A stretch of 64,000 nt of DNA from positions 1 through 64,000 of the forward strand of contig NZ_AFWJ01000013.1 in the NCBI RefSeq assembly GCF_000222685.1. Direction: 5' to 3'. The translations under genes were made by a program, and so were the position numbers. Below the pieces are notes generated by a model. It had not been told where the DNA came from, did no database searches, and saw nothing but the letters and a program-made list of their open reading frames with translations. The DNA is from Vibrio nigripulchritudo ATCC 27043 (GTDB lineage Bacteria; Pseudomonadota; Gammaproteobacteria; Enterobacterales; Vibrionaceae). Positions within the stretch are counted from its first letter, which is position 1. Each line of letters begins with the position of its first letter. Of this stretch, positions 25,546 through 34,165 are shown one piece after another.

Positions 25546-25833
25546 TTACGCGTCTTTCTCGATAATGCCTTCAGCGCTTCGACCAATAACCGAGCTACCG
25601 ATAGACATAAGAGAGTTAACGCCCTGCACCGTTGCTGCTTGCATGGTAATTTGCGCTTGCTGCTGACCTGCTGTGGCATTGTGAGCGGCTGTGCCCAGCG
25701 CCTGGCTGGTAGACATAAGCAAGTTACCCATTGCCATGGCTGGTGTTTCACCCACAACTTTGGTGTTTACCTGAGTAACCGAATCGGTCACCTGACCGTT
25801 GACTGTTGTCGGTGCTGTTGCTGCTTCTGACAT
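25546..25833 (-). CDS. RebB-family R-body subunit
   Basis: The protein has 95 residues, with AAGGA before the ATG. The full RebB signature is present: GQVTDSVTQVNTKVVGETPAMAMGNLLMS, NATAGQQQAQITMQAATV and a conserved QGVNSLMSIGSSVIGRS end. It is nearly identical to the next gene upstream at 25886 apart from the N-terminus. Likely a major ribbon subunit. Confidence 0.9.
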   Translation of the reverse strand: MSEAATAPTTVNGQVTDSVTQVNTKVVGETPAMAMGNLLMSTSQALGTAAHNATAGQQQAQITMQAATVQGVNSLMSIGSSVIGRSAEGIIEKDA

Positions 25834-25885
25834 ACGTTCGTCCTTTTAATACGTTAATTGAAGAAATTGCGAATCGAGCTAAGGA

Positions 25886-26152
25886 TTAACCTTTCTCAAT
25901 GATGCCTTCTGCACCACGACCAATCACAGATGAACCGATCGCCATCAGTGAGTTCACACCCTGCACCGTTGCTGCCTGCATGGTGATTTGCGCTTGCTGC
26001 TGCGCTGCCGTTGCGTTGTGGGCGGCGTTGCTCAACGCGTGGCTGGTAGACATAAGCAGGTTGCCCATTGCCATTGCTGGTGTTTCACCCACGACTTTTG
26101 TATTAACTTGAGTGACCGAATCAGTCACTTGTGCGTTTACAGTATCAGCCAT
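25886..26152 (-). CDS. RebB-family R-body subunit
   Basis: The protein has 88 residues, with AGGAG before the ATG. It has the same core as the 25546 gene (VTDSVTQVNTKVVGETPAMA, AAQQQAQITMQAATVQG). The near identity indicates recent duplication or gene conversion. Likely a major ribbon subunit. Confidence 0.9.
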   Translation of the reverse strand: MADTVNAQVTDSVTQVNTKVVGETPAMAMGNLLMSTSHALSNAAHNATAAQQQAQITMQAATVQGVNSLMAIGSSVIGRGAEGIIEKG

Positions 26153-26176
26153 AATAATCTCCTAGTTTTCTATTGA

Positions 26177-26446
26177 TTAAGCTGCTGGTTGAGGTTCTAA
26201 AATCAGTTCAACACTGCGTCCGACCACTGCTGTGCCAGTGGCAAACAGCGAGTTCACGCCTTGAATGGTTGAAGTCTGATGTACCAATTGGGCCTGCTGG
26301 TTTGCCCCCGTGCTATTGTGTGCAGAAATGCCCATTGCATGGCTGGTAGCAAGCAACAGGTTTCCTTCTGCCATAGCAGGCGTTTCACCGACCACAGAGG
26401 TATTTACTTGCGTTACAGAATCTGTAACGGCTCCGTTCACTGACAT
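26177..26446 (-). CDS. RebB-family R-body subunit
   Basis: The protein has 89 residues; AAGGAG precedes the ATG. The RebB core GAVTDSVTQVNTSVVGETPAMA is followed by a more diverged second half (NSTGANQQAQLVHQTSTIQG) and a Pro-ending tail. It is a third, older paralogue of the pair to its left. A functional specialisation within the ribbon is possible. Confidence 0.85.
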   Translation of the reverse strand: MSVNGAVTDSVTQVNTSVVGETPAMAEGNLLLATSHAMGISAHNSTGANQQAQLVHQTSTIQGVNSLFATGTAVVGRSVELILEPQPAA

Positions 26447-26498
26447 AGTTAGTGCTCCTTTTGATGAAGAGACACACCAAAGTGCGCCTCAGAACCGG

Positions 26499-26699
26499 CT
26501 AAGATCCTTTGGCGGCAATCGAATAAATCAATCCAGACCCCAGTGCCGTATTGGTGATCAATATGGTTTGGATCTGTTGCTGCGCGTGAGTGGCGTTTTC
26601 TGACGCTTTCCCCAGAGAGTCTGCAACCATGTTGAGATGCATATTTCTTGAGGTCACCGGCGAAAACTCACGCAGCATTTTTTCTATATCGATTTCCAT
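26499..26699 (-). CDS. Short RebB-like protein, first gene of the run
   Basis: The protein has 66 residues. SRNMHLNMVADSLGKASENATHAQQQIQTIL keeps the NAT.AQQQ signature of RebB, but the VTDSVTQ block is absent. The ribosome site is weak. It begins 104 bases after the regulator gene stop and is the promoter-proximal member of the R-body gene run. Confidence 0.65.
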   Translation of the reverse strand: MEIDIEKMLREFSPVTSRNMHLNMVADSLGKASENATHAQQQIQTILITNTALGSGLIYSIAAKGS

Positions 26700-26802
26700 T
26701 CAATGAATCTTTGTGTCCGTTCTTGCTTCTCATATTAAGCACTCAGCTGGGTTTCAACTTGGCGAAACCGACGGACTATCGAGGGGTTTGAATCAATCCT
26801 TT

Positions 26803-28029
26803 CTAGACGGCTAAAGAGAATTGAGGACGTTGTCTGTTTTGAGCCCGATACTGGCGAGGCGTGCATCCGGCATACCGTTTAAACATTTTTTCAAAATGAC
26901 TGAGATCGCCAAAGCCAGATTGCAGGCAGACATCGGTGACTTTAAGCATGGGTGACGCATCAAAGAGCTGTTTGGCACGTTGAATGCGTACCCGAACCAA
27001 AATGCCTTTAAAAGACAAATTCAGGTGCTCCCGAAACAGGAAAGACAGGTGTGAAGGGCTGGTGTAAGAGGCAGAAGCCATGTCCGTCAGTTTGATCGAT
27101 TCTGTGTAGTTTTCCCCGAGGTAAATCAGCGCTTTCTTCAATGCTGGGTGAAGATTTTCCAACCTCTCAAACCTTTTTTCTAAGATGGTTTCAAATATAT
27201 CGTATGAACAGTCGGTCTTTTTAATTACACCGACGGACAACACATCCTGTTCGGTAATTTCCCCATAACTGCAGGAGGCAAGCAACACCAAAAGACTTCG
27301 AAGCTGGGTGAGATTTCCTGGCCAATGATATTGATTGAGAAGGTATTGAGCCCCCTCCGTAATGGAAGTACCTTCTTGCAGATCAAATTTTTTCATGACA
27401 TGGGTAATGAGTTCTGGAATATCCTCCTTTCTCTCACTAAGAGGAGAAATATTAATCTCCATATACGGTATATTGCATTCTAAAAGAACACTGAGAAAAG
27501 CATTGCTTTCTTTTAAGGAATATATTGACGTGTTACATGAAACCATTAATGAAACATTCTGTTTATTCAATTTTTCTTGGTAGCCATCAATGGTAAAAGC
27601 ATAAATTAGAAAATCCTGAATTTCTCGGGAGAGTTCATCTATATCTTCGAGTAATAACGTCCCTGACTGAGCATCTGTTATCGCTTTCTTCAGATAGAGT
27701 TTGTATACATCTGGGCTACTAAAATTAGGAGAGAGCCGAATCAGTTTTCCATTAATATTCAGCCTATTATCATGAATATACTGAGCCACTTCCGTTTTCT
27801 CTGTGCCCTTTTCCCCCGTAATAAACACAGACACGTTCATTTCTTTGGCAAACTGTATTTGCTGCTTGGTTCTCAGAGCCGATGCCGATGTTCCAATTAT
27901 GGGGAATTGTTCTTGGTGGTGTTTCACCAAATCATGTTCTTCTGAAATACAAGATGACGTTTTTATTACTCGCGATGTCGTGTTCAAAATTAATTCCTTT
28001 TTATTTAGCCAATTACGTTGAACACACAT
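26803..28029 (-). CDS. AAA/sigma-54-activator-like and AraC hybrid regulator
   Basis: The protein has about 394-408 residues. The ATG at 28029 is one start; a TTG at 27987 has a better AAGGA site, so the start is uncertain. The middle resembles the AAA domain of sigma-54 activators (FPIIGTSASAL, GTLLLEDIDELS, ISPLSERKEDIPELI, YHWPGNLTQLRSL). However, the Walker A loop is GEKGTEKTEV instead of GESGTGKE, and GAFTGA is missing. The C-terminal 100 residues are an AraC-type DNA-binding domain (DMASASYTSPSHLSFLFREH, SGFGDLSHFEKMFKRYAGCTPRQYR). So it probably acts with sigma-70 RNA polymerase, not sigma-54. It lies directly upstream of the R-body genes and likely controls them. Confidence 0.85.
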   Translation of the reverse strand: MCVQRNWLNKKELILNTTSRVIKTSSCISEEHDLVKHHQEQFPIIGTSASALRTKQQIQFAKEMNVSVFITGEKGTEKTEVAQYIHDNRLNINGKLIRLSPNFSSPDVYKLYLKKAITDAQSGTLLLEDIDELSREIQDFLIYAFTIDGYQEKLNKQNVSLMVSCNTSIYSLKESNAFLSVLLECNIPYMEINISPLSERKEDIPELITHVMKKFDLQEGTSITEGAQYLLNQYHWPGNLTQLRSLLVLLASCSYGEITEQDVLSVGVIKKTDCSYDIFETILEKRFERLENLHPALKKALIYLGENYTESIKLTDMASASYTSPSHLSFLFREHLNLSFKGILVRVRIQRAKQLFDASPMLKVTDVCLQSGFGDLSHFEKMFKRYAGCTPRQYRAQNRQRPQFSLAV

Positions 28030-28129
28030 CCTAGTTGGGTAACTTATTAAAATATTGGTGTATATTACGATCTTTACGAGCCATTCTATGCCGAGAATAT
28101 GTATATAATCTCGATCAAACAAAAAACTG

Positions 28130-28431
28130 AGACGACAAATTAATCAAAAACTGTAATAAGGTTTAATATATAAAACACTTACTTAAATAAAATCAGTCAT
28201 ATATTCATTAAACATGAAGCATTTAAGGTCCGTTAGAATTTATTACATAAGTAATAGAAACTTACTCTGTTAATATTTTTAAATATTAACAGAACAGATA
28301 AATATAATAATTTTATCAATTAAACCGTACTCCTTACGTATTTAAGCTCGATAACTTTACTCACCGTTCTATTGATTCATTGACCACTCTGCTATTTAAT
28401 ACCTCTTCACCATCATCAGAAAGGAATCCAC
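28130..28431. other. AT-rich intergenic region
   Basis: This is the divergent region between the R-body regulator and msrA. It is very AT-rich with no open frame. Such stretches are common targets of H-NS-type silencing and probably contain both promoters. No specific operator stands out. Confidence 0.4.
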
Positions 28432-29064
28432 ATGGCAGATAAACAAACCTTGGTTTCAGCTAACGACGCACTGCCAGGTCGCGATGCACCGTTGAGCGTT
28501 GAAGCGACGCACTTTGTTAACCAAACCAACATTTTCGACAAGCCGACTGAAAGCCAGCAAGAAGTAATATTTGGCTTAGGCTGTTTTTGGGGAGCAGAGC
28601 GTCTTTTCTGGAAACTTGAAGGTGTTGTCTCAACATCGGTAGGTTATGCGGGGGGCTTTACTCAAAACCCAACCTATGAAGAAGTCTGTACCGGACAAAC
28701 TGGTCATACAGAAGTGGTGCGCGTGGTATTCGACCCGCAGGTTATCTCGTTTAAAGCTTTGCTACAGGCATTCTGGGAAAATCACGATCCAACTCAGGGG
28801 ATGCGTCAGGGCAATGACCTCGGTACTCAATATCGCAGCGCAATTTACGTGACCAGTGAAGAGCAAATGATGTTAGCGGTGGATTCAAAGCTGGAATATC
28901 AAAAAGCCTTATCTGCCGAGCAGCGTGATGACATTACTACAGAAGTATTGCCAGCACCGACATACTTTTATGCCGAAACCTACCACCAGCAATATTTAGC
29001 GAAGAACCCACAGGGCTACTGCGGCTTGGGTGGTACAGGTGTGTGCTTCCCGCCAGAAAGCTAA
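28432..29064 (+). CDS. msrA: Peptide methionine (S)-S-oxide reductase
   Basis: A 210-residue cytoplasmic repair enzyme that reduces methionine-S-sulfoxide in proteins with thioredoxin. The catalytic [10 protein letters not shown] motif is at about 49-58; further conserved parts are [19 protein letters not shown] and [22 protein letters not shown]. The recycling-cysteine region near the end ([12 protein letters not shown]) is present. AAGGA precedes the ATG. In E. coli msrA is close to ytfK and ytfJ, and relatives of both follow here, so this is a conserved neighbourhood. Confidence 0.95.
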   Translation: MADKQTLVSANDALPGRDAPLSVEATHFVNQTNIFDKPTESQQEVIFGLGCFWGAERLFWKLEGVVSTSVGYAGGFTQNPTYEEVCTGQTGHTEVVRVVFDPQVISFKALLQAFWENHDPTQGMRQGNDLGTQYRSAIYVTSEEQMMLAVDSKLEYQKALSAEQRDDITTEVLPAPTYFYAETYHQQYLAKNPQGYCGLGGTGVCFPPES

Positions 29065-29072
29065 AAAATAGC

Positions 29073-29282
29073 TTAAGCGGCAAACCCAGAAAGGGAGTCG
29101 ATGGTCGCATTGACTTCCTTCATTACTTCAAGCATTTCTTTGTTTTTGATATCAGGTAGTAACACCTTACCCTGTTCGAAATAGAACATCCCTATTCCCG
29201 AGATGCTGAACGATCCCTTGAACAGAATTTTGACGAACTTAGCTATCTGTCTTGGATGATAGTGCTTAAATACCCGTTCCAT
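29073..29282 (-). CDS. ytfK: YtfK-like protein (DUF1107)
   Basis: The protein has about 69 residues. GGAGGG supports the ATG at 29282 (MERVFKHYHPRQ). The sequence aligns with E. coli YtfK: YHPRQIAKFVKILFKG, GIGMFYFEQGKVLLP and EVMKEVNATI. In E. coli YtfK binds SpoT and promotes (p)ppGpp accumulation during phosphate or fatty-acid starvation. It is convergent with msrA. Identification is from sequence pattern and synteny. Confidence 0.8.
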   Translation of the reverse strand: MERVFKHYHPRQIAKFVKILFKGSFSISGIGMFYFEQGKVLLPDIKNKEMLEVMKEVNATIDSLSGFAA

Positions 29283-29502
29283 GATTCCCTCCATCCCTTT
29301 TTTGACGCTTTTACCATCTGTGATGAGTTTGTGTGTTCAAATTTGCAAAATTGGAGCCAAGTATTCGCTTAATAGAACGAATTTGGGCTAACCTGTGAAT
29401 GCGGACACGTTAACTTGAGTACCCTGCTTTTAAATCAGCGACTTACTTTAGCACCCGCAACAACCATAACTAAATACTCATTAATGAAATCAGCCGGATA
29501 AC

Positions 29503-30057
29503 ATGATGAAAATAAAACTGCTCTCCACCCTAGTGCTTGCTGCTGCCCCGATGATGGGCATGGCGCACACCATTGAAGTGGGCAAGAATTTGCCCTCTGC
29601 CACCGTTTCCAGCCACGGCGAACTGGTGCTGAATGGCGATAAAATTGAATACTCAGAATGGTCGACTGGCAATCTGAATGGCAAAGTGCGAGTCATTCAG
29701 GCGATTGCAGGTCGTTCCAGTTCGAAAAAGATGAATGCGCCTTTAATGGCAGCCATTACCGAAGCGAAGTTTCCACGAGATTCATACCAGACCACGACCA
29801 TCATCAATCAGGATGATGCTATGTGGGGAACAGGATCGTTTGTGAAATCTTCGGCTGAAGACAGCAAGAAGGAGTTTTCCTGGTCGTCCATTATTCTGGA
29901 CAAGAAAGGGGCGGTTGCCAGTACCTGGGAACTTCAGGAAGAAAGCTCTGCCATTGCAGTGATCGACAAAGCAGGACAAGTGCTGTTTGTGAAAGAAGGA
30001 TCACTCAGCCAGGATGAAATCGCCAAAGTGATCGAACTGGTCAAAGCCAGCCTTTAA
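29503..30057 (+). CDS. ytfJ: YtfJ family periplasmic protein
   Basis: A 184-residue protein with a signal peptide ending around GMAHT, so probably periplasmic. The mature domain is thioredoxin-like in layout (GKVRVIQAIAGRSSSK, TTTIINQDDAMWGTGSFV, SSIILDKKGAV, ekxGxVLFVKEGSLS) but lacks a CxxC pair; GRSSSK takes its place. E. coli YtfJ is of unknown function. Its position next to msrA and ytfK matches E. coli. Confidence 0.85.
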   Translation: MMKIKLLSTLVLAAAPMMGMAHTIEVGKNLPSATVSSHGELVLNGDKIEYSEWSTGNLNGKVRVIQAIAGRSSSKKMNAPLMAAITEAKFPRDSYQTTTIINQDDAMWGTGSFVKSSAEDSKKEFSWSSIILDKKGAVASTWELQEESSAIAVIDKAGQVLFVKEGSLSQDEIAKVIELVKASL

Positions 30058-30068
30058 TCCCCTAATAG

Positions 30069-30104
30069 AAAAGAGCGCCTTATACTCACAAAAGGCGCTC
30101 TTTT
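30069..30104. terminator. Bidirectional terminator
   Basis: AAAAGAGCGCCTT and AGGCGCTCTTTT form a stem around an ATACTCACAAA loop. It separates ytfJ from the convergent RidA-family gene. Confidence 0.85.
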
Positions 30105-30119
30105 ATTGTATTTTCTCGA

Positions 30120-30512
30120 TCAGCGGCGGTCTTCTCGGTAACAGGTGACATCCACTTCCACTTTCACATCCACCACCAAATCACACACCATGCAAATGCG
30201 CGCCGGAGGATGTTCGCCAAAGAACTCTTTAAATACTTTGTTGAATGACTGGAAGTAACGTGAATCCGTTAGCACGACTTTCACGTGAACCACATCTTCA
30301 AGCCCGTAACCGGCTTCTGTCATGATGTCGACGCAGTTTTGAATCGCCAGACGAGACTGATCCACAATGCCGCCTTCAACCACCTCGCCATCCGTCATCG
30401 GCGTTTGGCCAGACACATACAAGAAACCACCCGCTTCTGTTGCTCTTGCAAACGGAAGGTGCTGACCACCTGTGCCTGTACCGCCTTCAACGCCATAACG
30501 TTTAATTGTCAT
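30120..30512 (-). CDS. RidA/YjgF family protein linked to D-amino-acid genes
   Basis: The protein has about 130 residues. GGAGAG supports the ATG at 30512 (MTIKRYGVEGG). The family shape is clear: FLYVSGQTPM, NCVDIMTEAGYGLEDVVHVKVVLTDSRYF and FFGEHPPARICMV with the conserved Arg. RidA proteins hydrolyse reactive imine/enamine intermediates made by PLP enzymes. It lies 44 bases downstream of an N-acyl-D-amino-acid deacylase gene on the same strand, so it probably serves that pathway rather than general metabolism. Confidence 0.85.
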   Translation of the reverse strand: MTIKRYGVEGGTGTGGQHLPFARATEAGGFLYVSGQTPMTDGEVVEGGIVDQSRLAIQNCVDIMTEAGYGLEDVVHVKVVLTDSRYFQSFNKVFKEFFGEHPPARICMVCDLVVDVKVEVDVTCYREDRR

Positions 30513-30555
30513 AATACTCTCCAGTTTTGATACTTCGAGGGCAAATCCCTCATCA

Positions 30556-31992
30556 TTATTTATTTCGATATAACATTCGACCATGTCGCGCTGTGGCGAC
30601 TTGCCCGTTTTGGTATGAAATCTTGCCATTCACCATCACAAGGTGAATGCCTCTTGCTGCTGCGACCGGGTTTTCAAACGTCGCTTCGTCTTTAATCTGG
30701 CTTGGGTCAAACAACACCAGATCGGCAAAGTTACCTTCTTTGATTTCCCCGCGCTGAGACAGCCCAAATCGCTTCGCTGACATGCCTGTCATTTTATGAA
30801 CAGCAGTGGGCAGCGAGAATAACTGTCTCTCGCGAGAATAATGACCCAGCACTTTAGGGAACGTCCCCCAAAGCCTTGGGTGCGGGTGAGGATCGTTTGG
30901 TAAACCGTCAGACCCCACCATAGATAACCGATATTTCAGCACGCGCTCCACGTCATCTTCATCCATGCAGTGATATACCGCACCCGCTGGCTGAAGGGCT
31001 TTCGCCGCATCCATCAGAGACAGATCCAGCTCACTGGCGATGTCTTTCAGCATTCGCCCTGCTAAATCCGGACGTGGATCCGACCAGGTAATAAAGATAT
31101 CAAAGTCACTAGTCACCTGTTTGAGATCAAGAGTGGAAGAACTGGCAGAATACGGATAGCAGTCGCAACACACATCCTGATGTTTAGCGGTGTGGTCCAT
31201 CAGTTCTAGCACCTCAACCGTGCGACCCCAGTTGCCTGCCCCAGCGCATTTCAGGTGAGAAATCACCACCGGCACTTTGGCATGCTTCCCGGTTCGAAAA
31301 GCTTCGTCCATCGCCTCCAGAATCTGCTCAAACTCGGTTCGCATGTGTGTCGTATAAATGCCGCCAAATTCCGCTAGCTCTTCAGCCAATGCCATCACTT
31401 CTTCAGTGGGTGCCTGTTTCGCACTGGCGTAAGCCAAACCAGAACTGAGCCCTATAGCCCCTTCTGCCATGGCTTGATGAAGCGTATTTTTCATCGCGGT
31501 AATTTCATCACCAGACGCCGGGCGATGAAGTTCATCCATCACATTATTGCGAAGCGTTGTATGACCAACCAGTGCCGCCACATTAACCGCAGGAATCGCA
31601 GCCTCTACGGCTTCGGCGTAAGATTTAAATGTGGGATAGACAAAGTCTGACTGCTTACCAAGAAGATTCATTGGATCGGGCGGCTCGCCACTTAGTACAG
31701 CTGGTGATGCACTGATACCACAGTTGCCCACAATTACCGTTGTGACACCCTGACTGATCTTTGGCAGGCAGTCCGGGTAGCGGATCACGTTAGTATCGTC
31801 ATGGGTATGAACATCCACAAATCCGGGTGACAACACCAGATTCTGTCCGTCGATCAGAGTGATCGCCTGTGCGTTGGCAAGATCGCCTATCGCTGCGATC
31901 TTCTCGTTATGTATGGCGACATCAGCGCTGTATCCATCCGCTCCTGTCCCGTCGATCAGATGGACATTTCTGAACACCACATCGTAGTGCAT
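30556..31992 (-). CDS. N-acyl-D-amino-acid deacylase (D-aminoacylase)
   Basis: A 478-residue amidohydrolase. SPGFVDVHTHDD (about 55-66) carries the metal-binding HxH; VGNCGISASP contains the cysteine that binds zinc in D-aminoacylases; GLSSGLAYA, VVISHLKCAG and VGSDGLPNDPHPHPRLWG provide further active-site residues. The reaction is N-acyl-D-amino acid to free D-amino acid plus carboxylate. No signal peptide is seen, so it is cytosolic. It is divergent from a D-serine-dehydratase-like gene and upstream of a RidA gene, giving a coherent D-amino-acid catabolic set. Confidence 0.9.
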   Translation of the reverse strand: MHYDVVFRNVHLIDGTGADGYSADVAIHNEKIAAIGDLANAQAITLIDGQNLVLSPGFVDVHTHDDTNVIRYPDCLPKISQGVTTVIVGNCGISASPAVLSGEPPDPMNLLGKQSDFVYPTFKSYAEAVEAAIPAVNVAALVGHTTLRNNVMDELHRPASGDEITAMKNTLHQAMAEGAIGLSSGLAYASAKQAPTEEVMALAEELAEFGGIYTTHMRTEFEQILEAMDEAFRTGKHAKVPVVISHLKCAGAGNWGRTVEVLELMDHTAKHQDVCCDCYPYSASSSTLDLKQVTSDFDIFITWSDPRPDLAGRMLKDIASELDLSLMDAAKALQPAGAVYHCMDEDDVERVLKYRLSMVGSDGLPNDPHPHPRLWGTFPKVLGHYSRERQLFSLPTAVHKMTGMSAKRFGLSQRGEIKEGNFADLVLFDPSQIKDEATFENPVAAARGIHLVMVNGKISYQNGQVATARHGRMLYRNK

Positions 31993-32248
31993 TTACGTTC
32001 CCCTGTAGGCTTCGTGTTTATTTCTAACATTCCGAATACAGTGAAACGAAGAAACCATATCGATTTGCTACGTCTTCTGACACTTACGCTCTGCATACAA
32101 AAAAATAGAAAGTTAAAACAGCAAGTTAAATCAACAACAACATTCAGGTTAATACGTGAATATCAATGAACTCGCCTCAGTATGAATCCGATATTAGGAG
32201 TAATGAATTTACCAAACAGTGAGAATACGCACAGTTTATTAAAACTTG

Positions 32249-32267
32249 TGTGATACTTTCTATCACA
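32249..32267. promoter_or_regulatory. Palindromic candidate operator
   Basis: TGTGATA and TATCACA flank CTTTC, a perfect 7-bp inverted repeat in the 360-base divergent region between the deacylase and the D-amino-acid enzyme gene. It could bind a GntR/RpiR-type regulator or, less well, CRP. The rest of the gap shows no gene. Confidence 0.45.
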
Positions 32268-32351
32268 ACAAAAAGCAAAGATCGCGATAACGCAAAGTTC
32301 TCACAGGTGTTTTGACCTTGTTAGAAAAAATAGGATGCGGAAAGAGAAATC

Positions 32352-33605
32352 ATGAAGAGTGTTACAAATTACCAAGACATACTGGATAACGTTGGTACTA
32401 AAGGGGTTTGGGTTCAATCGAACGAATCTGGAAAATACAGCCTGATCGACGAAGAGATCATGTTGCCCGCTGCCGTTATCAAGCATTCTGCTGTTCGTAA
32501 CAATCTTCAATGGATGCAGTCCTTCGCTGATCAGCATTTGGTGAAGCTGGCACCCCACGGTAAAACCACGATGAGCCCTGCACTGTTCAAACAACAATTG
32601 GAAGCAGGTGCATGGGGAATTACTGTCGCGAACATTCAGCAGGCATGGGTCGCATTTGAAGCCGGAGCGAAACGCATCCTGCTTGCAAATCAGTTAGTGG
32701 GAAAAGCAAACATGGCGCGTGCTTCTCAGCTTCTAGAGAACCCAGACATAGAATTGTATTGCTGCGTCGATTCACAAGACAACATCGAGCAGTTGAGCCA
32801 GTATTTCAACGGTCGCCAGCAAGAGATCAATTTGCTGATCGAATATGGCATGGCAGGAGGACGTTGTGGCGTGCGCCACCCAGAAACCATGCAGCAACTG
32901 GCTGGATTGATCCACGAGTTACCGGGCGTTGAACTTCATGGTGTCGAATTCTATGAAGGTGCAATTCATCATTGTGAAGATTCTGAACGCCGCATTCGCT
33001 ACTTTATTGGCAGTGCTGTGGAACTGGCTTTGTCTTTCAAGCAGCAAGGGGTAATTAAACGTCAGTGCCCGATTCTTACAGGTGCTGGGTCTGCCTGGTA
33101 TGACGTGGTTTCCGAGTGCTTTATGCATCAGTCCTACCTCACCACGGTTATCCGCCCCGGTTGCTACCTTATCCACGACACAGGCATCTATCAGGATGCA
33201 CAGCAAAAAGTGATCGACCGCAGTGCGCGGGACAACAGTGTAGCTTGTCACATGGGAAGCGACTTAACTTCTTCACTGGAAATGTGGGCGTATGTAATTT
33301 CTACTCCTGAACCGGGAAAAGCCATCGTAGGGTTAGGCAAACGGGACGTGGCATTTGATGCCGGTCTGCCAACCCCAGTGAGACGTTATCGCAACGGCGA
33401 GTTACTGGATATCACGGGACTAAAAGCAACAGATATCATGGATCAACATACTTATGTATCGACTCCAGAAGACAGCAACCTGAAGGTGGGCGATATTGTG
33501 GTATTTTCTACCTCTCACCCTTGCTTAACGTTTGATAAGTGGCGCTATGTATGTGTGTGTGATGATGACTACCAAGTAACGCACCTAGTGGAAACTCAGT
33601 TCTAA
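32352..33605 (+). CDS. D-serine dehydratase-like / D-threonine aldolase-type PLP enzyme (DSD1 family)
   Basis: A 417-residue enzyme with an alanine-racemase-type N-terminal barrel. LVKLAPHGKTTMSPALFKQQ (about 61-80) contains the PLP lysine K in PHGKT. Then GAWGITVANIQQAW, LLIEYGMAGGRCGVR and the C-terminal metal-site region (STSHPCLTFDKW, with His and Cys) mark the DSD1 family of zinc-dependent D-serine dehydratases and D-threonine aldolases. It likely deaminates or cleaves D-amino acids released by the deacylase. The exact substrate is not determined by sequence. Confidence 0.85.
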   Translation: MKSVTNYQDILDNVGTKGVWVQSNESGKYSLIDEEIMLPAAVIKHSAVRNNLQWMQSFADQHLVKLAPHGKTTMSPALFKQQLEAGAWGITVANIQQAWVAFEAGAKRILLANQLVGKANMARASQLLENPDIELYCCVDSQDNIEQLSQYFNGRQQEINLLIEYGMAGGRCGVRHPETMQQLAGLIHELPGVELHGVEFYEGAIHHCEDSERRIRYFIGSAVELALSFKQQGVIKRQCPILTGAGSAWYDVVSECFMHQSYLTTVIRPGCYLIHDTGIYQDAQQKVIDRSARDNSVACHMGSDLTSSLEMWAYVISTPEPGKAIVGLGKRDVAFDAGLPTPVRRYRNGELLDITGLKATDIMDQHTYVSTPEDSNLKVGDIVVFSTSHPCLTFDKWRYVCVCDDDYQVTHLVETQF

Positions 33606-33696
33606 AACATACGCCTAGAAACTAATGCAAAGCTTTACGTCATGAGAACGACAAGGCAAACTGAAACACCTTTTGAACAACGTGGAAACGAAAACA

Positions 33697-34086
33697 ATGA
33701 CGAAAGTTCTACATACAGATTCTGCCCCTGCTGCAATTGGTCCATACGTACAAGGTGTTGATTTAGGCAACATGGTACTGACATCAGGTCAAATCCCTGT
33801 AATTCCGGCAACGGGTGAAGTGCCAGAAGACATCGAATCTCAGGCGCGTCAGTCTCTTGAAAACGTAAAAGCAGTGGTTGAATCTTCAGGTCTGACTGTA
33901 GCTGACATCGTAAAACTGACTGTATTTGTTAAAGACCTAAACGACTTCGGTACAGTAAACGAAGTGTACGGCAAATTCTTCGACGAACACGACGTAGCAA
34001 ACTACCCTGCGCGTTCTTGTGTAGAAGTGGCTCGTCTGCCAAAAGACGTAAAAATTGAAATTGAAGCGATTGCCGTTCGTAAGTAA
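33697..34086 (+). CDS. ridA: RidA (YjgF), imine/enamine deaminase
   Basis: A 129-residue protein from the ATG at 33697 (MTKVLHTDSAP). It keeps the full RidA pattern: APAAIGPYVQGV, LTSGQIPV, SLENVKAVVESSGL, KLTVFVKDL and NYPARSCVEVARLP with the catalytic Arg, then KIEIEAIAV. It hydrolyses 2-aminoacrylate and other reactive intermediates of PLP enzymes. In E. coli ridA neighbours pyrBI; here about 8 kb separates them, with D-amino-acid genes alongside. Confidence 0.92.
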   Translation: MTKVLHTDSAPAAIGPYVQGVDLGNMVLTSGQIPVIPATGEVPEDIESQARQSLENVKAVVESSGLTVADIVKLTVFVKDLNDFGTVNEVYGKFFDEHDVANYPARSCVEVARLPKDVKIEIEAIAVRK

Positions 34087-34106
34087 CGATTCGCTTTAGT
34101 TCCATT

Positions 34107-34137
34107 AAAAAACGAGTGCGATTGCACTCGTTTTTTA
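34107..34137. terminator. Strong terminator
   Basis: AAAAAACGAGTGC and GCACTCGTTTTTT pair around GATT. It serves ridA and possibly the convergent M48 peptidase gene. Confidence 0.9.
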
Positions 34138-34165
34138 TTTAGCCTGAGCTGGGGATAAGCGCTAG

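Noticed and set aside
26700-26802. Sigma-54 promoter before the R-body genes
   Set aside because: No TGGCAC-N5-TTGCA-type match was seen, and the upstream regulator lacks the GAFTGA motif.
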